This document shows positions 50,531-61,330 of a DNA stretch of 64,000 nt, piece after piece. The translations under genes were made by a program, and so were the position numbers. A model generated the notes under the pieces. The model saw only the letters and a list, made by a program, of their open reading frames with translations, was not told where the DNA came from and did not search any database. How positions within the stretch are numbered: position 1 is the stretch's first letter; every line of letters begins with the position of its first letter. Source of the DNA: Setophaga petechia (taxonomy: Eukaryota > Chordata > Aves > Passeriformes > Parulidae); assembly GCA_024362935.1 (NCBI GenBank), contig JANCRA010000007.1, forward strand, positions 23,027,003 to 23,091,002. Direction: 5' to 3'.

Positions 50531-53500
50531 TGAGACCACCTCTCCCGGGCAGCCCAGCCCCGTCAGCACAACTGCTGGATGCTCACCGAGAGCCTCCTTG
50601 CAGGAAATGTTGATACAGCAATTCCAATGCTAAACTGCTGACATGAAGAGAACTCCATGATGCAGGCTGCTGTTGTGTAGATGTGCAAACAGCAGTTTCA
50701 TGTTTAAGCCACAGCACACACACAGATGGAACAGGAAGAGCCCACAAGCTAGAACAGGATGAGATAATTCCTATCCATCTTCAGGGAAAAAAAGGAGGAG
50801 GCTGCCCAGAGACCACCCACAGCTGACTGGTCAACCCCATGGACCCCCATCCAGCCTCCCACCCTACCTCAACGTAAAAGCAGGAACACTGAGTAAGAAA
50901 GGAATGCTAAAACACCCCTAGGTTGTCTTCTCCAATGTGTTTTTTTTCCTTAAGACTGTACAGTCTTTTTAATTCACGGCCAACACAAAGGAGAACAATT
51001 TTCTGTAGACAATCTTTAAGGGTAGCAGACCTCTTCGTTCCTTCTACCTGCAAGAAAATATCATTCTTGTTGCTTTAATTACAATGATACTCAGTTTGTT
51101 TACATCTCTCAGAATGCTACAGTCATTTGAGGCTTCACCAGCATTCAGGTTTTCCTCTCCAGGTATTAACACAAATTCTTCTCTTGAAACAGTCCATGAA
51201 GTCATTTACCAATTTTACATTCCTGTCACTTTTAAGACCTCAGAAACTTGTGACTTGACAAAACAGGTCTGTCTTGTCCTGTTTTTCAAATTTATCAAGA
51301 TCATTTTCAATTCTGAGCATGTCCTTTAAAGTATCTACGACTGCTCCCAGCTTAGTCTTAAAAAAAATTCAGATGGTTTAATCAGTTTTAAGAACTCCCT
51401 CACTTACTGAATATATATATTTTTACAGTAAGATGACTGGCATAATATTTATCAAATTCAAAACATGCAACTTGACTAATACATAGCTACTGACTATCAT
51501 TTATTATCTATAGTAGGGGGAAAAGAAATATATCAGTGAAATATAAATGTAAGCATGCTGTGGTGTGGAACCACAAAATGCTTACATTAATACTGATGCA
51601 CAAGAAAAGCTGCAACCCTGCATTACTGCTAAACACATCTGGAGATTATCACAAACAATCTTTTCAAGTTGTAGCCTCCATATAAAATAATTTTTAAATG
51701 ACACAATACAAAAGTGACAGTTAAAATGCTTGAGTTTAAGTGATGAAATCCATTTAAAATGTTTTAGAGCATGTTCCAGCACACTTGGGGAACTCTGTAC
51801 ACAGCTTAAACACATTCTAAAGCCATCAAAAATTGTAGGAGTTCTACAACTTCAACTCATTTTCAGATATTTCCTTTGCCACCTTCAATTATTCTACAAG
51901 TTAATGCTTTAGATGAGTGATAACTTCTCTTCAGAATTATTCAGACATTTACCACAGCTCATATCTTATTGGTTATGCTCCTCCATAGTCAAAGGTCACC
52001 AGATTTGTGTAAAATAATTACAAGCTTTTAAAAATACCCAAATCATAACAGAGTAATTTTGAATTTTAAAATAACTTCTTCAAATGCTGTACCTTAAAAC
52101 ACTTTTTCACAAATGAAAGAATTGTGAGAGGTTCTTTCACTGAAGCCCAGGTATTTTAGAGAACTTCACAGACCAGAATCAATCTTCCGGCATCAAGCAG
52201 TCTATGAATCCAGAATATGCTCCTAGAAGTCATTTTCTCTCTTGCTATTTTTGTAGCTTAAATATATCTATAAAATAGTTAATGTGCTTAGGAGTATTAT
52301 CCTTCTTGTTCTGCTCTCACCAACTAATGAGATTAGTTGTGTATCCATGTATGTGTGTTCCTTTTTTCTCTTAATATACATGAATTGCTTTATGTCACTG
52401 TAGACAATAGTGTTTTCTTTTCTACATGAATATACTTAACTGAATATTCTTAAAGGATTAATTTTCCAGTTTCTCCTTCTGGCCTTTCTTAAACTAGGCT
52501 TGAGCTCCAACTATGAGCAAATGACACTAGAGACCACTTCATTTGATACAAACATTCTACATGAAGCCAAAGATTTCTTCTGTAATGATAGCTCAGTCAG
52601 ATTATTTAACAAACCACTCAGAGAAATTAGGAATCAGAATTAAAAAGAGATAAGGCAAGTGCACTTCCATACATCTCAATTGATGGGTCTTGGTTGTACC
52701 ACAACCTTTTAGAAGGAAAAGTGATAAAGACCACAAGCAATAGAGAATTACCACAGTTGCACATTATCCAAATGTGAATTCGTCAGATTTGGTCCCATCC
52801 CAATCTTTCTCTCACCTCATGGAGGCAGCCAGAGCTACTAAATGGTTTTTTTTGTGTTTCAAGGTATCTGTCCATTTCTGCACACAGGCACCCACATTAA
52901 TAACCTGGTAGCAGCACCTTAGGTAACCACTTATTCTCCTATCACATCATGCAGAAACAATTGTGTATTCTGCATTCTGTGATGAAAAGAAAAAATCCAG
53001 TTTCTAAAAGTTCTGCATTACTGCACATAACCCTTTAGATGTAGGAAAAAACATGTCTGGGAAGATGCTGGCTCCCTACTTTGTCTGTATTTTGTTATCT
53101 CTTTCAAATGAAAACACTTAAGTCCATTTCTCTATTAAAACTTGTCTTGTACTTTGACTGCCAAAATTGCAGGTATTTGCTCAGTATTTGCAATTAGAAC
53201 TGCTGGTACAAATAAATTAATATTTTTAGAATACTTCAAAAGGTGGTTTTCCATCCTTTGAAGAAGTCATGTAATTGAGCCTGACTGCCTGCAGAAGCAG
53301 TAACAAATATCACTGAGTGGGACAGCCAATGTAGATTCTTACCCTGTAAGCAGCTCTGCCAATAAACTAATACTGGCCTCCAATTCTCATCCTACAAGTC
53401 CAGAACCCATTTTTACTTATGCACAGCCACTGGTCTCCTAAGTTACAGGTAATTCTCATGGGCAAATGAAATCCAGAAAAAACCCCTGAAGATACTTATT

Positions 53501-55462
53501 GGTTTTGAACTTGTTACACTAGGTATCTACATGTCACTTACAGGTGAAAATCAAGTAGATTGATTGATTATTCAACTAATCCAAAAGGAGGTACTGGTAA
53601 TTATGTACTCAAAAAAACCCCAAAAACCAGGCCAGCCACAGCCACACAGTATCTTAATACATGGCTTGTGGCTATCCAGCTCTCAGCTACACAATCCATT
53701 ACACACCTTTTCACTCTGTATCTCAAGCACTCATGCAAGCACCAACCCAAACCATGCCACCCAGCCCAGTTCTTCTCCAAACAAGGTGAGAGGATACACA
53801 TGAACAGCCCCTAAAGAATTAGAGATCAGTCCAGATGTTCAATGGAAGAGATGTCAAATAAACTAGTACCATTCCAAATTTAGTTGAACTGAATTAACTG
53901 AAGACTGTCCATTATTTAGCTAAATACCAATTAAGTTACAACCTTTTTCCCAACAATTTGGTCTCACATATTAGAATTCTAATTAAGATGTTGTCAAATT
54001 CACACTATTTGAAGGCTCTTGTGAAAGAATCGTATTTAACTCTGTATTGCAAGCTAATGACATCAGTGCCAGCAGAGCAGCAATCTGCTGCACCCACAGG
54101 GGAAAGGAAGCACTCCCATCCTACCATCTCTCAGATGACACACAAAAACCCTGGACCTAAAAGGGTTTAGGTCTAACATATTATCCCTTCAAAAACAAAA
54201 CAAAGACAAGCCAAAAAGCCAAAATACCCAAACCCAACAGAATTGACAGAGAAGCTGGAGGGCAGTAAGATTGCCTTTTTGAATACCTACCCATACACTG
54301 CCGAACTGGCCCACACTATGACCAGTCTCTCACTCACCACAAAATTAATTTCTGAATCAATTCAATGGCTTAACTAGAACTGTTTAACACTCGATTTTGC
54401 CCTTTTATGAAATGAAATAAGAAAAAAGACAGAGCTCCTTTCACAAGTATGCATACATGTTACCTGCTGTCAGTCTCAATGAAATAACTATGACTTACAT
54501 CTGTTCTAAATGCAAGCATTCCTAAACCTCCTCTTTTGCCTTAATAAAAGCTGTAATACAGAAACATGCATGAACTGGCAGCATGGAAAATGTCAACAAG
54601 CTACTTCCTTTATGGACAAGCCATGCAGCTTCATGCTAGCTGCTGCAGAGGAAAGAGTGCTTTTGTTTAATGCCTAAGTTGATACAGATCCATTCTGGTG
54701 TTGTTTTACATTGTGCAGGAAGAAGCAGTAGTTACAAATTCCAGCAAATGAAGTTTTGCCAAGACAGATGATCCTTCCTTCCTATGTTATAGAACAATCA
54801 CAATTTCAATACGTGGGCTGAACAACAATCAGTATAGCACCATAGCTTTTGCTTCATATACAACTATCATCTCCATGAGAAAATAAACTGCAAGTTTATT
54901 GTGTTGGCAAACCTGACTTGTCCAGGTTTAGGTTCTGACTTCATTGTGAACAAGCACAGTACAAAAATCTACCATGCACAAGAGCACTTTAATAAAAGGA
55001 TATGGCCCACAGGGAAGAAGATTCCAAGATACAGAACAAGATTCTAGACTGTTAAAATGGACCACATTTCCATATTGAAGATAAGCCCATCAACTGACTG
55101 TAGTAAACATGCACAAGCCACAGTCTGGCTCCCTTGGGGAAGGTTTCATGATTCCCAACAAGATCCCTTACAAAGAACTCAGGAAAACCCAAAACAAATA
55201 AAAACACCAAACAGAAAGAGCTAATGCACAGGGAAGAAAAAAAAAGAAACCCACCACCTGCATTACATACTACAAAGAAAAAGTTGCAGAGAAAGAGGCA
55301 AGTCTGTTCATTAACCTGCATAATTTAATTCAAAAAACCTTTTTCCAAGGAAGAAAGGGGTAGGAGGTTGCACATTTTCCATATTCAGTTAACTAGGAGC
55401 AGCAAACTCCCTCCCTTTGTCCCTCCCCTACAACTACTAGCTTCACACATCTGCATTGTTAC

Positions 55463-55542
55463 CTTCACTTTTTCTCTTCTCAGGCAGCAGAAAAGACAAT
55501 TTTCATCAAAAGACCAATCAGAAACACCTTCAGGCTCACAGT
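55463..55542 (-). CDS. LCOR: LCOR N-terminal extension exon (DCEPEGVSDW...)
   Basis: 80-base exon: acceptor CTGATTTACAG, donor GTGAAG|GTAACA. It completes a split Asp codon and encodes 26 residues, CEPEGVSDWSFDENCL then FCCLRREKVK, ending exactly on a codon. The CxxC pair (CLFC) and the DWSFDE block resemble the LCORL N-terminus (DWSMDE with a CxxC pair), which suggests a conserved small, possibly metal-binding fold. It joins exon 55959-56024 upstream and 41551-41683 downstream in frame. Its coding status depends on a start codon upstream of this window. Confidence 0.88.
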
Positions 55543-55958
55543 CTGTAAATCAGAAGAATAGCAAATTACTTCATATTCATAAACCACGACACAACTGGAG
55601 CCAAAAGAGAAATGCTGAATTAAATACCTGTTTCACAACATTCTTGCCTGCTTTCTGAGGATTCAGGCTTCATTTCAGCCATTTTTCCAAACCCCCAGAT
55701 TACCAAACTATATACATTTTATCTATGCACAACAAATCTGTTTTTCTGAGCACTGCAAAATACACTCCCAGCAACATAAAGATGAACGCACACTCATTAG
55801 TAATTTTAGCCAATATGAAACTAACTGTGAGCACTGCCTGGGGGAGGGGGAAAAAAAAGCACAAATCACCACGGTAACACACATTTTCTAGAGGCAGAGC
55901 TGAGGCTGCTTCTGTCATTAGAAATGCAGAATAAGATACAAACATAGAGATTGAATAC
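55543..55958 (-). other. LCOR intron (416 bases)
   Basis: Short intron with donor TTTAAAG|GTATTC at 55958 and acceptor ATTTACAG above 55542. Nothing else recognised in it. Confidence 0.88.
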
Positions 55959-56024
55959 CTTTAAACAAACTGAGATCTTTTAATAATCCAGGTCCAAACA
56001 GGCCTTCTAGAATACTTTCAAACC
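55959..56024 (-). CDS. LCOR: LCOR N-terminal extension exon (GFESILEGLFGP...)
   Basis: 66-base exon: acceptor TTTATTTGCTTTTAG, donor TTTAAAG|GTATTC. Two bases complete a Gly codon, then 21 residues FESILEGLFGPGLLKDLSLFK, given here as FESILEGLFGP and GLLKDLSLFK, then one base of an Asp codon. The match to the LCORL N-terminal segment (FESILEGLYGP, DLSLFEDCEPE) is strong. The preceding exon, expected to end with the other base of Gly, is not in the window; it is likely the GC-rich first exon beyond 64000. Confidence 0.88.
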
Positions 56025-57432
56025 CTAAAAGCAAATAAAAGAATTGTTAGCTTTCTAGATTAGTACGTCACTACAATATTCACAATAGCAGTTCTATATT
56101 TATCTGTTCCAAGAACAGAGCTCAACACGTTTTCTCCAAGTATTACAAGATACACGGGTCAATTGTGATGATTGAACTACTGATAAATCATAGCACAACC
56201 TAGAGTCCACTAACTCCTGCAGTTTTCTAACTAGCTAGGTTAAAAACAAAGAACATTACAACATAGAAATGAACCATTTTCAAAAGAACATAGGGAGCTG
56301 CAGTTTCTACAATGCGACCGAGTAATTTCTACACAAATAAAAATACTCTCATTTAAGCCTCTGAACTGAAAGAAGGTAAATTTTCCCAATTTAAAAAATA
56401 CATTCTTTCATCTCAGTGGCATTCAGTTACTTTTCTAAATTTCAGTAAAGATTATAATCAGTGTTTTCTCAAGAACTGCAGTTTTGAGGAGAGAAAATTA
56501 AAAGGAGAAGGATTCAGCATTGCCATATTAGTAAGAAATGAAATTTCAATCACAGATTTGCATCCAAGACACACACAGTCCGATCTACTTCAATGCCACG
56601 ATTTATACCTCACTTAAAATAAATCTAATCAATTTAAGTTTATTCCAGAAGAGAGAAAACATGCACCAAAATTACTGCCATTATTTGGAAAAGTTAAATC
56701 AGTATTACACTAACCCCCTGCTGGCAGTAAAAAATCTACAGAGCTATTAACTACCCAGTACTGTGAGAAGATGGGTTAGCAGAGTGAGTATGAAAAATAC
56801 AAAGATTACTTTAGGGTGATAGACAAATTCCACCTCATAAAAATGTATAAAAATGGAATGACCAGAAAAATTCAAGACTGTAACTTTACTATTGCCTGCC
56901 CTTCCCTCCCCACTCCAATACTTTTTGCTTTGTAGCTTTAAGAAAATGGTTTGGAAAGTAGCTAGGGGCTTCTAGCTTCTCCTACTTCTTTGAGTCTTTG
57001 AGTGGCAGAAGGACAAATAAAAAAAAATTTAAGAAACAAAAGTATGGTCTTAAATTTAGAGAAACTTGCATGGGTGAATCAGGGACAGATAAACTACCCA
57101 AAATAGCAATGTTTAAGACATCAGTCAAAATCTAAATGATTGTGTACTATGAAGGAAATCGTTTATTACACTTCAAAAGAGCAGTAATTCCAAAATAATT
57201 CTAACTTCATCCAGATCTAATATCTAAGTTATGTTTTGGAGAGCAGTCTTCAAAAGGAAATGACAAACAGTGTTTCATTGCTCTGGGTGTCAGCAAGAGT
57301 GTCAGTGCACCAACATCTTCAGCAATCCAACGCAGGATGCTACAGAATTTGCAGGGTGCAACATGACTTAGATGGCAAAAGCACTGCTGAGGTACAACAC
57401 TAAAAATATAATCTCAGAAAGAACCAAGAATC

Positions 57433-57451
57433 AAAAAAAAAAAAAAAAAAA
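57433..57451. repeat. Homopolymer A run (19 bases)
   Basis: Uninterrupted A on the plus strand inside the first LCOR intron in this window. Confidence 0.85.
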
Positions 57452-57816
57452 GTGAAATAACAGTCAAGAGTGAAGAGAAATAGGGAGAAATCAGAAAACA
57501 AGGTGGAAGAGGAGAAACTGGAAACACATCCCATTGAACAGCACCTTGTCAGGCAGAGAAGTAGCACTGCCTCCAAAAAAAGCCAATTCAGGCTTCAGGA
57601 AGTGGCAGGAACAGTGGGAAAGGGCCGACCAACCTGACCTAGAAGAAAAATAGGAGAATCAGGGTATTGACCCATAGGTTTATAACGCTGAATAGTTTAT
57701 AACGTTTTTAACATATGGGTAGAGACCCTCAGAATTTGACTCTGAAATGAAACCTTAAGGAAAATAGCTAACCAACCATGTTCTTGATCTTTTTGTTTAG
57801 AACTTCTATTTTTTAG

Positions 57817-57836
57817 ATATATATATATATATATAT
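57817..57836. repeat. (AT)10 dinucleotide microsatellite
   Basis: Ten uninterrupted AT units. Likely polymorphic in length. Confidence 0.9.
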
Positions 57837-58061
57837 GTATAAAAATCGAAAGACTTCAGAAATTTTACTCAAACTCATCAATCTTTTAATAGTAACTGGC
57901 AGTGACTCATGCCCCACAGTTTGCCATGCATGCAATTGCACACTGAAGTCCCTGCCAAGTTTTACAGCTTGGATATTGTACGATCGTAGTTTGCTAGCCC
58001 ACTGTTCTGAGTGATGCTAATGCCACTCGGGTTTTATTAATATTAAATATTGGATTTAGCA

Positions 58062-58074
58062 GTTGCATAGCAAC
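58062..58074. promoter_or_regulatory. Perfect X-box-like palindrome (RFX-type)
   Basis: GTTGCATAGCAAC is a perfect inverted repeat (GTTGC, ATA, GCAAC), the classical RFX-family X-box layout. It follows a homeodomain-type AT-rich stretch (TTATTAATATTAAATATT) about 10 bases upstream. Binding is inferred. Confidence 0.35.
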
Positions 58075-59899
58075 AGCAGAACATTTTATGTGCAATGTTT
58101 GACATTAAAAAAGGCAAATAAGGGAAGTATGAATGTATTCAAAAATTATACTAGAGACTGGTAAAACTGCCATAAAGCTGAGCCCTATTCCCCCCAAATG
58201 CAAAGTGCAATGCAGCAAAGACAGTTTAAGCCCTGTGATGTTGTGTTCAGTCATTCAGGGCTCAAAAAGAGCAACTGTGTACAGTTAATCATGCAGAATA
58301 CATTGAAAACAAAATCTTGAAAAAGGAGCTGCCTACTTTTTATAGTATTTTTTCTCTCCATTGTCACTGCTCTTAGAAGCTTGAAAAGAACATTTCTTTT
58401 CCCACCGATTGTCCTTTTCCATTTGGCAGATGATATTTTCCTGCATTTCAAATGGAACAGAAATTAACATGGCTCTCTTTGCTAAATTCCAGTTTCTATA
58501 TTTTCATCATCTGTATTTCAGTGTCTGAGAGTTTACAGCAGCTGAAGAGCAGAGCCAGTGGCAAAGTTGCAGGAATAATAGAATTAGAAGAAAGAAAAAG
58601 AAAGAAGATTCCAGTATTTTAGAAATCAGTATTCCATTTTCAATATCAGTTGTATTTAGATCTCTGATATGCTCTTCACAATCAAAGCAGCCACGTATTT
58701 ACCTCTCACAAATGTTACTGGTGACCTTTCTAATGAAAAACACTTTCTGGATGTTAGTATAAGAATTTAGAAAAAAATATTTTAATTTTAAAAAATCCCC
58801 CAGGATTTATAAACTTTAAAACATCTCTCTTTTCTAGAAGGTTCTCTAGGAACTGAAGAATTAGAAAAAATAAATCCCAGAACAAAGAAAGAAAACCCTT
58901 AGTACTGAAGCAAGGACAGAATAACTTTTTAAATGCAGAGGTTGTTACACACTTATTCCTATTTCACAACAGTTAAACTGTAAACAAGTAAAGCCTCCCC
59001 TAAAACATCCTCTGGTAAAAATCAGAATATGTATGTGCCCTTTTTCTGCTAAGGGTAGCAAGGAAATAAATTAAAACTAAAGAGAAGGGGAGGGGCGGAA
59101 GGTTGACTACGCAGTCTTCAGCATGATCAACTTCCACTAGTTTTCTCTCTGCACCTAAACAGTTTTATTTTCATCTTTTCTTGACATTTTTACCCATCTA
59201 TAACTAAATATTTTGGCAGAAATTTAAACTGTAATTGTAGTTTGATGGCTAATGGTGTAAGACAACAATTTAACACAATAGTTTAATTTAAGCTTTCCAA
59301 AAAAAAAAAAAACCACAGTTAAGCCCTCATGTCATCTTCTCCCTTAAAACTGAGAGCCCTTGTAATCATTAAGTAGCTACCAGGCTCCTTGGGATAAACA
59401 GTATCTAGTAATGCAAATTAGCCAGAGACACATTCTCTACTATAAAAACAGGAATGCAAGATCTTCAGAAAAAGATAGGGATGTACTTCTGGAGTGCCAT
59501 TGACACAGAGCCTAGCATGTCAAACAATGCTTTTTTCCTCCTCAAGACAGCACAGCTCAAATATACCTTTGAATAGTTACTACATAATTCAGCCCTAGAT
59601 ATGCATCTAGGGCATAAAGCAAAGCAGTAAAGCTTGACTTTAACTTACTGGTACAGATCATTTTGGGGGCAGTAAAAAACCACAGACTACTATTGCTCTG
59701 AGTGTATTATTACATAAATTGTTAATAACTAACAAAAAAAATCAGCATAGCAAGGGCAGAAAATTAAAAGCAACATACATAGTTGTGAACTCCTCAGCCC
59801 TTATCTATGCATATAAATTTAATCAGTGAATATCAATTTATAAACTAAACCTCAATAGACTTAATGAGTACTACTCAGGCTAGCAGTTAAGTACAGTAG

Positions 59900-59985
59900 G
59901 TCACAGAACCAGAGAATCAGAATATCCAGAGATGGAAGTGATCCACAAGGATCAAATTAAACTGCAATGGACCAGTTGCAATAGA
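59900..59985 (-). repeat. CR1-like LINE 3'-end fragment
   Basis: The plus strand shows CACAGAACCAGAGAATCAG, then AATATCCAGAGATGGAAG and GATCCACAAGGATCAAAT. This resembles the reverse complement of the 3' end of avian CR1 elements, where GAATATCC-GAGTTGGAAGGG-CCACAAGGATCA is typical. Highly diverged, so old. Confidence 0.6.
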
Positions 59986-61019
59986 AATTAAAACAAGTGA
60001 TTCATCAGCATTTATTTATAATAAACAGCCAAATATACAGCAATTTGCACATTAAAAGGACAACTTCAAAAAGCTGGAAATTTAGTCAAGTCACTTAAGA
60101 CATTAGTTGGCTATATATTTTGTTTAAATTTCTTAACCATCTAAGAACATATCAGAAACCATCAAACCCATGGGGGAGAAAACCTAACCTGGTAAACGGG
60201 GGAAAAAAATTTAAAAATCAACAAAACCCAAACCCAAGTGACTAAGAGTAAAAGCACAAAGAGACATGCAGTTGGATGATGGACAGGAAGACTCAGAGCA
60301 GAGAAGTAAAATCAAAACTCAGAAATGTTGCAAAAGTCAGAGAGGAGATGCAAACAGCTTTAAAGTAAGCAAAGATAAAATCAAAATCAAGGCACATATA
60401 CATTGGAATTTTTAGATAAAATATGTAAGAGTATGGTAGTATATTACAAAACGTTCAATAGAATGGCAATAATTCAACAAAATCTATCAAGGTGGTGTTA
60501 CTAACATTTGTAAGTTAATTGTTTTACTATTCAATGGACGTGTGCTGGGTTGTTTTCTGTGAGTTACTCAGAGTATTTGCAGCAGTGTTTAATTCCAAAA
60601 AGTACTGAAATATTGCGGAAGTCCCAATGGGTTCAAAAAAAAGAAAAAAAAATACTTTGAAATGTCACAACATTAAACAAATTAGTACCAGGGTCTCAAA
60701 CTGGTAAAGGTTTTCAAAACCAATGAATAGTTTTCAGGAATTAATAGCAAAAATAGTGTCAATCAACATGGGCTTACAGAAATTCTTATTAAGAGTCTTA
60801 CAAAACTAAAATTTTAATTAACAACAGGTTTGATATAATATCTTTAGACTTTTGGGCTGGCATGACACATCTTGACGAAAACCACATATTTTTAAAAAAC
60901 CCCAAAATTAAAAAAAAAAAAAACAACAAACCCTAAGGCAAACCAAAGGGGGAAAAATCAGCCAAATAAATACAAAACATTAAAAATCAATTATGTGACA
61001 GCTCTTAAAATATTGGTGG

Positions 61020-61330
61020 CAGTGAGAAACTACTGGCAATGAGGTCCATCAGGTACTGGTTCTTGGCCCTGTGCCATTTGCCATTTCAGCCCTAGTCAGT
61101 GACTTGGAAGAAAGCAGTCACTAAATTTGCTGGAGCTACAAAGACAGGAAGAGCAGCAATTAACAAAAGGCTCAGGTCACAGAAGCTGCTTACGAAAGCA
61201 AATGCAATTAAACACTACTTGGAAAGGGGGGTAGGGGGAATGGAGAAAGCCACAAATCACATCTCTAGGAACAGGAAAAACAGCTTCTCAAAGACATATC
61301 CAGATCCAGCAGCTGAAACTGGAAGCTGAT
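61020..61330 (+). repeat. Diverged CR1-like LINE ORF2 fragment
   Basis: The plus strand includes TACTGGTTCTTGGCCCTGTG, CAGTGACTTGGAAGAAAGC and ACTAAATTTGCTGGAGCTAC in the order and spacing of the CR1 reverse-transcriptase 3' region (valid-loser words: ...CTGGTTCT, ...AGTGACCTGGATGA, ...AAGTTTGCAGATGAC). The short open frame at 61099-61329 runs through it but has no independent support. Could instead be another old LINE. Confidence 0.4.

Larger units (their letters stand above)
41684..55462 (-). other. Long LCOR intron hosting the provirus
   Basis: 13.8 kb intron with donor GTGAAG|GTAACA at 55462 and acceptor TTTGCAG above 41683. About 6.1 kb of it is the provirus at 41877-47966. The remaining 47967-55462 is AT-rich with no exon seen. 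It contains a 27-base tandem duplication (49612-49661), a G/T-rich block (49948-50040) and an inverted nuclear-receptor half-site pair (50510-50530). Confidence 0.85.
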
